Shown here: in pieces, positions 36,372 to 46,071 of the stretch
Numbering within the stretch: position 1 is the stretch's first letter
How the letters are laid out: each line of letters opens with the position of its first letter
The notes under the pieces: generated by a model
Told to the model about the DNA's origin: nothing
Databases searched by the model: none
Seen by the model: only the letters and a program-made list of their open reading frames with translations
Translations under genes and position numbers: made by a program
Assembly: GCF_947495925.1 (NCBI RefSeq)
Contig: NZ_CANMAU010000006.1
Coordinates: 191,001 to 255,000 of the forward strand
Length of the DNA stretch: 64,000 nt
Origin: an uncultured Algibacter sp.
GTDB taxonomy: Bacteria > Bacteroidota > Bacteroidia > Flavobacteriales > Flavobacteriaceae
Reading direction: 5' to 3'

Positions 36372-37784
36372 TTATAAAGTTGATGGACACACAAAAGCAG
36401 TAATTGGCAAATCTGAATTCTTTATGGCTGCAAACCCTCCAGCTATATCCTTTAACTTATTAAATCCTCTTGCTTTTAAAATTGAAGCTGCTATAACAGA
36501 TCTGTAGCCACCAGCACAATGCACATAATAGGGTTTACTTTGGTCTATAGAACTCATATTATCATTAATATAATCTAAGGCAAAGTGCAGAACGTGATCT
36601 CCCTGAAGGCGTTCTGATTTGTATTCACCATCTTTTCTAACGTCTAAAACAGTAATCTTTTTGTTATTAAAATCTTTAGCAAACTCTTCAACAGTTACAG
36701 AGGTTATAGTTTCAATGTCTTTGTTTGCAGATTTCCAAGCATTGATGCCGCCTTTAAGATACCCTAAAGTATTGTCATAACCCACACGCGATAATCGAGT
36801 TACAGTTTCTTGTGCTTTGCCCTCTGGAGCAACTAATAAAATTGGCTGTTTTAAGTCTGTAATTAAAGCCCCAACCCATGGCGCAAAACCACCATTTAAC
36901 CCAATAAATATAGAATTAGGAATATGGGCCTTTACAAATTCTTGTTCTGTTCTAACATCTAAAACTAAGGCGTCCTGATTGTTTGCAATAGCTTCAAATA
37001 CTTCAGGACTCAAAGCAGTATTTCCTTTCTGTAATACAGTTTCAAAATTATCATAGCCAGACTTATTCATCATGGCATTCTTTGCAAAATATTGAGGAGG
37101 AGGTGCAATACCGTTTAATACTTCTTTAACAAATTCATCCTTAGTCATGTCTGCTCTTAAAGCATAGTTCGTTTTTTTTTGTTCACCAAGAATACCTACA
37201 GTTTCTTTACTTAAATTTTTACCACAGGCAGACCCTGCTCCGTGAGCTGGATAAACAATAATGTCATCTGCCAAAGGCATAATCTTACGACGCAAAGAAT
37301 CAAAAAGCATACCTGCCAAATCTTCTTTAGTTAGATTTGATTTTATCGCGAGATCTGGACGACCAACGTCACCTAGAAATAAAGTATCCCCAGAGAAAAT
37401 GGCATGATCTTTACCGTTTTCATCAATTAAAAGAAAAGTTGAAGATTCTAAAGTGTGTCCAGGCGTATGAAGTACCTTAAAAGTAACATCGCCTAACATG
37501 AATGTTTCATTATCTTTTGCGGTATGAATGTCATAAGAAGTTTCTGCTCCAGGACCAAAAATAATGGTAGCCCCTGTTTTTTTAGCTAAATCAATATGAC
37601 CTGAAACAAAATCAGCATGAAAATGAGTTTCAAAAATATATTTGATTTTAGCACCCTCAGCATTTGCTTTATCAACATATTGTTGTGTTTCACGTAATGG
37701 ATCAATTATAGCAACTTCACCTTGCGATTCTACATAATATGTCCCTTGTGCTAAACATCCCGTATAAATCTGTTCTATTTTCAT
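36372..37784 (-). CDS. MBL-fold hydrolase with two rhodanese domains (persulfide dioxygenase-like)
   Basis: THFHADFVSGH (THxHxDH-like), HTPGHTLESSTFLL, FSGDTLFLGDVGRPDL, then rhodanese repeats LVLDVRTEQEFVKAHI and VLDVRKDGEYKSERL...YYVHCAGGYRSVIAASIL. Confidence 0.93.
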   Translation of the reverse strand: MKIEQIYTGCLAQGTYYVESQGEVAIIDPLRETQQYVDKANAEGAKIKYIFETHFHADFVSGHIDLAKKTGATIIFGPGAETSYDIHTAKDNETFMLGDVTFKVLHTPGHTLESSTFLLIDENGKDHAIFSGDTLFLGDVGRPDLAIKSNLTKEDLAGMLFDSLRRKIMPLADDIIVYPAHGAGSACGKNLSKETVGILGEQKKTNYALRADMTKDEFVKEVLNGIAPPPQYFAKNAMMNKSGYDNFETVLQKGNTALSPEVFEAIANNQDALVLDVRTEQEFVKAHIPNSIFIGLNGGFAPWVGALITDLKQPILLVAPEGKAQETVTRLSRVGYDNTLGYLKGGINAWKSANKDIETITSVTVEEFAKDFNNKKITVLDVRKDGEYKSERLQGDHVLHFALDYINDNMSSIDQSKPYYVHCAGGYRSVIAASILKARGFNKLKDIAGGFAAIKNSDLPITAFVCPSTL

Positions 37785-37892
37785 ATCTTAATATTTTATC
37801 ACTTTCTCTAGATTAGAAAAAAATGTTGTTTTTTTAATTATTCAAAATTACTAAACCCCTAGCAATCAATTTGTAACTTATATTACACTAGA

Positions 37893-38684
37893 CTAATTGA
37901 GTTCCATATATATAATATAAATAGCCATTAGAAGAACAAAAACACCAAAACTCTTTTTTAGTTTGCTGCTACTTACAAATTTTGAGAGAAACACGCCTAG
38001 CATGATGCCCAAAATTGAAACTCCTGTAAAAAATAAAAGGAAAATCCATTCAATATCTAAAGTTTGAACATCTCCAATAAAACCAATAAGTGAGTTAATA
38101 GTAATGATAACTAATGATGTGCCCACTGCTTTTTTCATGGGAATATTAGCCCAAAGTACAAGGGCAGGAACATAAAGAAATCCACCACCAGCACCAATAA
38201 TTCCAGTTATGGTACCAATGGCGAGTCCCTGAACAAAAGTCTTGAAATAAGGCTGATTTGTGGAAGAGTAGTCTTCATTTTTTCTATTTTTAATCATGGA
38301 AAAGGCAGCAAGTAGCATGATGATTGCAAAGAAAATCATGATTCCCATGTCTTTAGTCAACGTATAATTCTTAATAGAAAAAAGAGTATCTGGAATACTA
38401 GGAACTAAATAGCGCCTTGATAAATAAACTGCTATAAAAGAAGGGAAAGAAAAGGCTAAGCCTATTTTAAAATTTACTAGGCCTTTTTTATACTTTTGGT
38501 ATGTGCCTACCATAGATGAGGTGCCAACAACAAAAAGCGAGTAAGCGGTGGCTATAATTGGGTTGTACCCTAAAAGGTAAACCAGCAGGGGCACTGTAAG
38601 TATGGAGCCACCACCACCAATTAGGCCTAAAACCAAACCTACAATTAAGGCACCAAAAAAACCTAATATTTGGATGTTATCCAT
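37893..38684 (-). CDS. TauE/SafE family sulfite/anion exporter
   Basis: GALIVGLVLGLIGGGGSILTVPLLVYLLGYNPIIATAYSLFVVGTSSMVG...GIIGAGGGFLYVPALVLWANIPMKKAVGTSLVIITINS. Confidence 0.93.
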   Translation of the reverse strand: MDNIQILGFFGALIVGLVLGLIGGGGSILTVPLLVYLLGYNPIIATAYSLFVVGTSSMVGTYQKYKKGLVNFKIGLAFSFPSFIAVYLSRRYLVPSIPDTLFSIKNYTLTKDMGIMIFFAIIMLLAAFSMIKNRKNEDYSSTNQPYFKTFVQGLAIGTITGIIGAGGGFLYVPALVLWANIPMKKAVGTSLVIITINSLIGFIGDVQTLDIEWIFLLFFTGVSILGIMLGVFLSKFVSSSKLKKSFGVFVLLMAIYIIYMELN

Positions 38685-38686
38685 AC

Positions 38687-39100
38687 TTAATGAGGTAATT
38701 TGTTTCTTAGCATGCCGTAAATCAATGTGCCTATTGCAGCAGCTAGGATAACAAGAATCATACTCCAAACACCAGTTCCTAAAAGTATGTACATAGGACC
38801 AGGACATGCGCCAATTAGTGCCCAACCAAATCCAAAAATGATTCCCCCAATAATATATCTAGTGAATCCTTTATCTTTTTTGGGAACAAAAATATCTTCG
38901 CCTTTTATACTCTTTATATAACCTTTTTTTGAGATTTGTAGAAATAGTATTCCAGAAGCAATGGCTGTTCCTATAATACCATACATATGGAAGGACTGAA
39001 AGCGGAACATTTCATAAATACGAAACCATGATACAGCTTCAGATTTCACTAAAACAACACCAAAGAATATACCTACCAGTAAGAATTTTATAAATTTCAT
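38687..39100 (-). CDS. YeeE/YedE family (DUF6691) transporter half
   Basis: IIFGFGWALIGACPGPMYILLGTGVWSMILVILAAAIGTLIYG. Confidence 0.88.
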   Translation of the reverse strand: MKFIKFLLVGIFFGVVLVKSEAVSWFRIYEMFRFQSFHMYGIIGTAIASGILFLQISKKGYIKSIKGEDIFVPKKDKGFTRYIIGGIIFGFGWALIGACPGPMYILLGTGVWSMILVILAAAIGTLIYGMLRNKLPH

Positions 39101-39102
39101 AT

Positions 39103-39660
39103 TTAAAAGATTAAAGGGAGAATAAAATTAGTCATGATTAAACCACCAATGAAAAAACCTATTACGGCAATTAAAGAGGGTTTTTGTAAACTACTTAGTC
39201 CTGTTATGGAATGACCAGAAGTACAACCACCAGCATATCTAGTACCAAAACCTACTAGTAAGCCTCCAACAATTAATAGTAGCATGCCTTTCGGTGTTGC
39301 TAGTACATCCAAGCTATACATTTCGTCCGGAACTAAAGTGGCTCCCGGGGTTTTAAAGCCCATATTTTGAAGCTCTACGGTGGTGGCAGGATTTAAATTG
39401 GTGACGCTATCATTTGATAAATATTGCGTTGCAATAAACCCGCCAATAATGGCTCCAGCGACTACAGTAAGGTTCCATATTTGGTCTTTCCATTTAAAGT
39501 TAAAGAAATCGGCAATTTTACCAGCACCACCAATAGCGCATAGTGTTCTTAGATTTGACGACATACCAAATGTTTTTCCGAAATAGAGTAGCAGTGCCAT
39601 TACTATTGCTATTAATGGTCCAGAGATATACCAAGGCCAAGGGTTTAAAATATATTGCAT
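39103..39660 (-). CDS. YeeE/YedE family transporter half
   Basis: LLVGFGTRYAGGCTSGHSITGLSSLQKPSLIAVIGFFIGGLI; likely start MQYILNPWPW at 39660. Confidence 0.88.
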   Translation of the reverse strand: MQYILNPWPWYISGPLIAIVMALLLYFGKTFGMSSNLRTLCAIGGAGKIADFFNFKWKDQIWNLTVVAGAIIGGFIATQYLSNDSVTNLNPATTVELQNMGFKTPGATLVPDEMYSLDVLATPKGMLLLIVGGLLVGFGTRYAGGCTSGHSITGLSSLQKPSLIAVIGFFIGGLIMTNFILPLIF

Positions 39661-39838
39661 GTTTCGTGTTTTGTGCAAATTTAGAGGTAAGACTGTTTTA
39701 AGTTTGTAATAATTGTTACTTAAAACACCTAATTTGCTCGTTATTTAGATGCGTGAGAGATTGTGTAATTATTGGAATTCCTTAAAGAGGGCGACTTGTA
39801 AAAGCCCATACCTGGACGTAACGCTTAAATTATTTAAA

Positions 39839-40468
39839 TTAGAAAACTTCTATTTTATTTCGACTTAATTTTATTTTGTTCTCTTTTTCCAATTGTTTTA
39901 AAAGTCTTGATATCACTACACGAGAAGTATGTAAATCTTCGGCAATATCTTGATGCTTTACAATAATAGTTTTTGAGGTGTGAAGTTTGGTTTTATTGAT
40001 AAGGTATTTAAGTAGACGCTTATCCATTTTCATGAAAGCAAGATTATCAATGGTTTCAAGCATTTCATCAAAACGGGTTTGATAACTTTCTAGAATGAAA
40101 CTTCGCCAACTCTCATTGTTATGAAACCAGATTTGCATATTCTCAACAGGAATCATGACAAGAGAGGTGTCTTTTTCTGCTACGGCTCTTATTTTGCTTT
40201 TGGTGGTACCCATACAGCAGGTTAGCGACATAGTGCAGGTTTCGCCAGCTTCTAAAAAATAAATAAGTAATTCATTGCCTTCATCATCCTCTCTGAGGAT
40301 TTTAATATCGCCACTTAAAAGAAGTGGGATAAACTTTAAGGGTTGACCAATGTCAATGATAATATCGTTTTGTTTGAACGAGGCAAATTGACCAATTTCA
40401 AAAATCTCTTCAATGAGTTTTTCATCTAGAGTATTGGAAAATTTTTGTTTAAGTAATTCAAAAGTCAT
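39839..40468 (-). CDS. Crp/Fnr family transcriptional regulator
   Basis: cNMP-binding-like FIPLLLSGDIKILREDDEGNELLIYFLEAGETCTMSLTCCMG; HTH KHQDIAEDLHTSRVVISRLLKQLEKENKI; start taken at MTFELLKQ. Confidence 0.92.
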   Translation of the reverse strand: MTFELLKQKFSNTLDEKLIEEIFEIGQFASFKQNDIIIDIGQPLKFIPLLLSGDIKILREDDEGNELLIYFLEAGETCTMSLTCCMGTTKSKIRAVAEKDTSLVMIPVENMQIWFHNNESWRSFILESYQTRFDEMLETIDNLAFMKMDKRLLKYLINKTKLHTSKTIIVKHQDIAEDLHTSRVVISRLLKQLEKENKIKLSRNKIEVF

Positions 40469-40832
40469 TATCAAAAATAACAATTTAAATATTGAATTAA
40501 TTGTTTGGATAGATTTATCCAATAAAATCATTTATGCTATTCAATAAAAACCTACACATAAAATCAAAAGATAATTTGTTTTTTAATTCTATGAGACCTT
40601 TTTTAGGCGGTTTTATATGCCCGGTTACAGTGTGTTTTTACAATTGGAGTATTGACGCTAGACGTTATCGTTTGGTGTTTAAAGGTTTTATTAACAGTGT
40701 TTTATGAAAAATATTGAACGAAATTTCTCATGAACATTTAAATCAAAATGTAGCTTTTTACTGTTATTAATAAACAGTTGAGATTTGAGATAGTATTGCC
40801 CCTTTTTGTTAATACAAGATCTTTCATGTAAA

Positions 40833-40861
40833 ACATATGTTATCGTTTTAAACACATATGT
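40833..40861. promoter_or_regulatory. Two identical 8-bp palindromes ACATATGT spaced 21 bp apart, upstream of susC
   Basis: ACATATGT at 40833-40840 and 40854-40861, about 160 bp before the SusC start. Confidence 0.4.
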
Positions 40862-41018
40862 AAAACTATTTTTTTAGTAATCTAGATAGGTTTGTATGCT
40901 TTACAATTATTTAGGTTGAGAAGAAACTATTTATTTTCTATTCGGTAATAACTTTTAGTTAATTATTATCAATTTTTTTAAAAGAGCTACTAACAATTAA
41001 AACTAAAACTAATTAAGT

Positions 41019-44000
41019 ATGAAATTTGATTTACTTGAAAAATGGTCATTTAAGAAATGGCGATTCAAGATTTGTCTAATTGCATTGTTTGTTTCAAGCA
41101 TCAATGCAATAAATGCACAGTCTATTCCAATAAGTGGAACCGTAACATCTCAAAATGAACCTTTAGCAGGAGTTACGGTAATTGTAAAAGGGACTAATAC
41201 TGGTGCGATTACCGATTTTGATGGGAATTATTCGTTAAATGCCAGTTCTAGTGGCGTTTTAGAATTTAGTTATCTAGGATACGTTACAGAAACGGTTTCC
41301 ATATCTGGAAAAAGCGTTGTAAATGTGGTCTTGGTAGAAGACCTCTCCGAATTGGACGAAGTAGTAGTAGTTGGGTATGGTACCCAAAAGAAGAAAGAGG
41401 TTACGGGAGCCGTAGCACAAGTGGGAGCAGAAGTGTTGACACAAACAGCAACTTCTGATATTGGAGCAGCACTCCAGGGACAAGTAGCAGGGGTAAATGT
41501 AACTGCCAGTTCTGGTGCTCCGGGCTCTGAAGCGAATATTCAAATTCGTGGTTTAACGTCTATTAACGGATCCAATACACCGCTTTATGTGGTTGATGGG
41601 ATACCTTTTGAGGGTGACCCAAGGTTATCTGTAAACGAAATTGAAACTATTGATATTTTAAAGGATGCCGCTTCAACCGCTATATATGGTACACGTGGCG
41701 CTAGTGGGGTTATACTAATTACTACTAAATCTGGTAAAGAAGGTCAAATGAAAATACAGGCTGAAGGCTATTATGGTATTCAAAATATCACTTCAGGAAC
41801 ACCTACGCTATCTGTTGAAGATAACTTTTATACACAATTCCTGCAATCGCAGGCGTTAAATGATAGAACCTTTGGAAACACCTGGACTGGTGTTGAAAGA
41901 AATCCATTTAGTTTAACTAACAATACAGATTTAGTAGACACTATTACAAACGATCAAGCACCTATTCAAAATTATAATATACGTATCTCTGGTGGTAGTA
42001 ACGGTTTAACATATAGTGTAAATGGTAATTTCTTCGATCAAGAAGGTGTTATTATCAAATCAAGACTTAAGCGATTCAATGTGAGATCTAATACCCAATA
42101 CAAAAAGGGGAAATGGAAAATATCTACGGGTTTATCTTTTAGAGTAGACGATCAAACCAGAGCACCCTGGCAGCTTTTGTTAGATGCCATTAGATATCCG
42201 GCGTATCAAGTAGCTATTGATCCGAATCAAGAAGCAATTGATAATGCAGATGAGGGGAGTGCCGCAGATAATATTTCAAATTTAGGATATAAATTTCTGC
42301 AACAAGATAATGCAGAAACTCAATATTTTGATGGAAGTATAATTGCTGAATATAGTATTCTTGATAATTTAAAATATACAGTTAGAGCCTCTGCAGCCTA
42401 TGAAAATTCAACAAGAAGGATTATCAATCCAAAGTTTGTAGCCGTTGATATTAATGGTGATGAAGTCTCAACACAGCGTTCACGAGTAAGAAATGAAAGC
42501 TATTTAAGAAAAAGACAGACTTTAGAAAATATATTGAATTTTAGTGAATCTTTTGGTGATCATAATATTAATATCACTGCAGCTTATACATCCGAAAAAT
42601 TTAATTATTCTCAATTCTTTGGGCAACGTTTTGATCTTATAGATAATAGCATTACCGTACTAAATGGAGGAACTGCTGATCAAGGTTCAGGATCTGGAAC
42701 GGGACAATGGCAACAAGATTCTGAGCGAACATTAATTGGTATGTTGGGGAGAGTTCAATATAATTATAAAGGGAAGTATTTGTTTAGTGCGAGTGTGCGT
42801 AGAGATGGATCTTCTGCTTTTGGTGAAAATAAGCGATGGGGAGTCTTTCCAGGAGCATCAGCCGCATGGAATGTTTCTGATGAGAAATTATGGGATCCTG
42901 TAAGACATGTTGCTAATTCACTTAAAATGAGAGCTAGTATAGGTTCAATAGGTAACCAGGGTATTGATCCTTATGCACAATTTGGAACAATTACGCTTGA
43001 TAATGATTATGCCTTGGGAATTGGCGCTAATGAAAATTTAAAAATAGGGGCCGTTCAAACAGAATATGCGAATCCAAATTTGCAGTGGGAAACTTCAATA
43101 GCTTCAAACTTTGGTTTTGATTTAGGTATGTTTAAAAATAAGCTAACTATTTCTGGGGATTATTACAGAACCAATAAAAAAGATATGTTGTTTCCAGTCT
43201 TACTTCCGCAATCAGTTGGAACCGGTTCAAATGGGGAGGTAACGCTTAATGTTGGTGATATGACGAATCAAGGTATTGAGTATGCAGTAAATTATAAACA
43301 TGGTGGCAAGTTTAGTTGGAGTGCGGGTTTAACTTTTACACAAAACGATAATAAAATTACCAAAATGTCTGGATCAACCGAAATTATTCCTTTTGATGAT
43401 AGTAGTATTTCTGGTCATGATAACGATCAAGATCTTACATCTTTTCTAGCATTAGGTCGTGAGGCCGGCGCTTTTCTTTTGATAAAAACGGATGGCATTA
43501 TAGAGACTGAAGAAGAGTTAATAGAATACCAGAAGCTTGATACTAATGCTAAACTTGGAGATTTAAGATATGTGGATGCCTTAACTGTTGATACTAATGG
43601 TGATGGTATTCCTGACGCTGGCGATGGGGTTTTAGATGTTAACGACAGACAATATGTGGGTAGTGGTATTCCAGATTTTGAAATGGGCTTTAATTTTTCG
43701 GCCAATTATAAGAATTTTGATTTTGGTATGATGTGGTACGCGTCATCAGGAGCCGAAATTATTAATGGAAATAAGGCATTGGCCTATAAAAGTAGAAACC
43801 ACAGGGACCTTGCTTATGCCTGGGCACCTCAAAACAATAATTCGCCAATACCAGTAAATAGAGGAGCAAATCATAATAATTATAGAGGGTTTACAGATTA
43901 CTGGGTAGAAGATGGCTCGTTTATTAGGTTACGTAATATTTCTTTAGGGTATACCATACCAAAGAGAATCACCGAAAAGATTAATGTGTCTAGATTTAGA

Positions 44001-44153
44001 GTTTACGCCGCTGGCCAAAACTTATTAACATTTACTGAATATGATGGATATGATCCAGAAGTTGGAAATAACGGAGTTAGTACAAGAGGTATTGACAAAG
44101 GCACATATCCTGTAAGCAATCAATTTAGACTAGGCGTACAAGTCGATTTTTAA
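41019..44153 (+). CDS. SusC/RagA-type TonB-linked outer membrane protein
   Basis: ISGTVTSQNEPLAGVTVIVKGTNTGAITDFDGNYSL; DEVVVVGYGTQKKKEVTGAVAQV; LQGQVAGVNVTASSGAPGSEANIQIRGLTSINGSNTPLYVVDG. Confidence 0.97.
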   Translation: MKFDLLEKWSFKKWRFKICLIALFVSSINAINAQSIPISGTVTSQNEPLAGVTVIVKGTNTGAITDFDGNYSLNASSSGVLEFSYLGYVTETVSISGKSVVNVVLVEDLSELDEVVVVGYGTQKKKEVTGAVAQVGAEVLTQTATSDIGAALQGQVAGVNVTASSGAPGSEANIQIRGLTSINGSNTPLYVVDGIPFEGDPRLSVNEIETIDILKDAASTAIYGTRGASGVILITTKSGKEGQMKIQAEGYYGIQNITSGTPTLSVEDNFYTQFLQSQALNDRTFGNTWTGVERNPFSLTNNTDLVDTITNDQAPIQNYNIRISGGSNGLTYSVNGNFFDQEGVIIKSRLKRFNVRSNTQYKKGKWKISTGLSFRVDDQTRAPWQLLLDAIRYPAYQVAIDPNQEAIDNADEGSAADNISNLGYKFLQQDNAETQYFDGSIIAEYSILDNLKYTVRASAAYENSTRRIINPKFVAVDINGDEVSTQRSRVRNESYLRKRQTLENILNFSESFGDHNINITAAYTSEKFNYSQFFGQRFDLIDNSITVLNGGTADQGSGSGTGQWQQDSERTLIGMLGRVQYNYKGKYLFSASVRRDGSSAFGENKRWGVFPGASAAWNVSDEKLWDPVRHVANSLKMRASIGSIGNQGIDPYAQFGTITLDNDYALGIGANENLKIGAVQTEYANPNLQWETSIASNFGFDLGMFKNKLTISGDYYRTNKKDMLFPVLLPQSVGTGSNGEVTLNVGDMTNQGIEYAVNYKHGGKFSWSAGLTFTQNDNKITKMSGSTEIIPFDDSSISGHDNDQDLTSFLALGREAGAFLLIKTDGIIETEEELIEYQKLDTNAKLGDLRYVDALTVDTNGDGIPDAGDGVLDVNDRQYVGSGIPDFEMGFNFSANYKNFDFGMMWYASSGAEIINGNKALAYKSRNHRDLAYAWAPQNNNSPIPVNRGANHNNYRGFTDYWVEDGSFIRLRNISLGYTIPKRITEKINVSRFRVYAAGQNLLTFTEYDGYDPEVGNNGVSTRGIDKGTYPVSNQFRLGVQVDF

Positions 44154-44230
44154 TTTATTGTTATGGAAAAAATAGTTAAATTTAAAGATGTAATTCGTTT
44201 CATATCATTACATTACATAAAAACAAGAAA

Positions 44231-46024
44231 ATGAAAAAATATATTAAAACACAATGTGCCAAATTAACAACTTTGTTTGTTTTGTCTATGTCTTTAGCTT
44301 TTTTTGGCTGTAAGGATGAATTTCTTGAACAAACAAATCCTAATGAGATTTCCACTGCTACATTTTGGAGTAACTTGGATGATTTAGATAAAGGCCTTAC
44401 TGCAACCTATAAAGGCTTGGCAGGAGGAAGTAATTTTCGACTGGTTGATGAGATGCTAAGGTCTGATATAGCATGGGGTACGGGTTATCAAAGACCTAAT
44501 AATGTAAACCCATATTACCTGCAAATATTTAATGAAGCCGATCAGGCTCCCAATGGTAAATGGTCAGCTCTATATACTACGATTTTTAGAGCCAACCAAG
44601 TGATTAGAGGCGCAGAGGGTTTGTTAGGTACGTTTGAAACTGAAGACGATGAGGAAGAAGCTATCGTAATGTATGCTCAAGCTCGATTTATTAGAGGCTT
44701 CGCTTACTTTATGTTGCATAATTCGTTTAACAACGGCTCAGTACCATTACTTGATTTTGTGCCCGAGACTGAGTCTGAATTTTATAATGCCCTTCAACCA
44801 GCCGAAACTGTAAGAGATTTTTATTTAGAGGATTTAGATTTTGCACAAAATAACTTACCAACGTCTTGGGAAGATCCGAGAGATTTGGGTAGAGTGACTG
44901 CTGGAGCCGCTGTAGCGGTAATTGGTCAGTCCTATTTATTTGCTGGAAACTTCTCAGAAGCAGCGATTCATTTTAAAAGGCTTATCGATGATTTTGATTA
45001 TGCCTTAGCGCCGAATATTGGCAGTAATTTTACCACTATGGATGAATTTAATCAAGAATCTATATTGGAGATCAATTACACTATGAATTTTAAGAACGAG
45101 TTAGGCCCATGGGATGGTAGAGATACGGCTAATACAGCCTCATTACAAAAGCTTTTAACTGGAGGTCCAGGAGCTTGGTGGGGTGGTGTACTTGCTAATT
45201 GGCTTATTTTAGAGTATCGGAATGAAAAGATCGATTTTACAGATGCAAGAAATATAGTTGTTGATGAAGATGGAAATGAAAGTTTTAGAAAATTTAGTTT
45301 AAGAACCTCTTGGTCTGTGGCTTTAGTTGATGACGAAGATATGCCATATTATGGTGGAGATATTACTGGTCAAGGATCTAATTTTAATGTTAGAATGTCA
45401 GCCTTTTGGAGAAAGCATACAAATTGGGACTTAGGAGAAAAGGATGAAGATGCCATCTCACCAGGAAAAGTAAGATCTGCTATAAATGAAAGATTAATTC
45501 GTCTTGCTCAAATTTATTTACAATATGCCGAGTGTATGATAGAACAAGGAAATATAGATGAGGCCTTGTTATATATTAACAAAGTAAGAAGGCGTTCGGC
45601 AGTTCAATTGCTTGGACCTAATGGCTCTGGTGAGTTTCCTACTAATGATCATGATAATATTACTTATAATGCACAAACCCTAATGGAACATTTAAGATAT
45701 AAGGAGTACCCATTAGAGTTGTCTTGCGAAGGATATGGTGGTGTTAGGAATATTGACTTAAGAAGATGGGGTGTTAAAAAACAACGTTTTCAAGAGTTAG
45801 CGCAGAAAAGATATCATGGTTTACATCACTCTCTTGTTTTGCAGGATGGAAAGCGAGTAACACGATGGGAATCTATTGTGGAAGAATTACCACCAGATGA
45901 TCCTAAGGTAAATGAAGGATGGAATGAATTTATTGAGGCTAGTCAAAACTATAATGATGCATCACATGCTTATTGGCCGATTCCAAATGGTGAAATTATA
46001 GCTAATCCTAAATTGTATGATTAA
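44231..46024 (+). CDS. SusD/RagB-type nutrient-binding lipoprotein
   Basis: LSMSLAFFGCKDEFLEQTNPNEISTATFWSNLDDLDKGLTATYKGL...LAQIYLQYAECMIEQGNIDEALLYINKVRRR...NIDLRRWGV. Confidence 0.95.
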   Translation: MKKYIKTQCAKLTTLFVLSMSLAFFGCKDEFLEQTNPNEISTATFWSNLDDLDKGLTATYKGLAGGSNFRLVDEMLRSDIAWGTGYQRPNNVNPYYLQIFNEADQAPNGKWSALYTTIFRANQVIRGAEGLLGTFETEDDEEEAIVMYAQARFIRGFAYFMLHNSFNNGSVPLLDFVPETESEFYNALQPAETVRDFYLEDLDFAQNNLPTSWEDPRDLGRVTAGAAVAVIGQSYLFAGNFSEAAIHFKRLIDDFDYALAPNIGSNFTTMDEFNQESILEINYTMNFKNELGPWDGRDTANTASLQKLLTGGPGAWWGGVLANWLILEYRNEKIDFTDARNIVVDEDGNESFRKFSLRTSWSVALVDDEDMPYYGGDITGQGSNFNVRMSAFWRKHTNWDLGEKDEDAISPGKVRSAINERLIRLAQIYLQYAECMIEQGNIDEALLYINKVRRRSAVQLLGPNGSGEFPTNDHDNITYNAQTLMEHLRYKEYPLELSCEGYGGVRNIDLRRWGVKKQRFQELAQKRYHGLHHSLVLQDGKRVTRWESIVEELPPDDPKVNEGWNEFIEASQNYNDASHAYWPIPNGEIIANPKLYD

Positions 46025-46071
46025 TAAGTAGTATTAATCTATAATTTTATAAACTAATAAAAACAAACAAA

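Noticed and set aside
43427-43705. 92-aa minus-strand ORF
   Set aside because: Antisense to SusC with no independent support.
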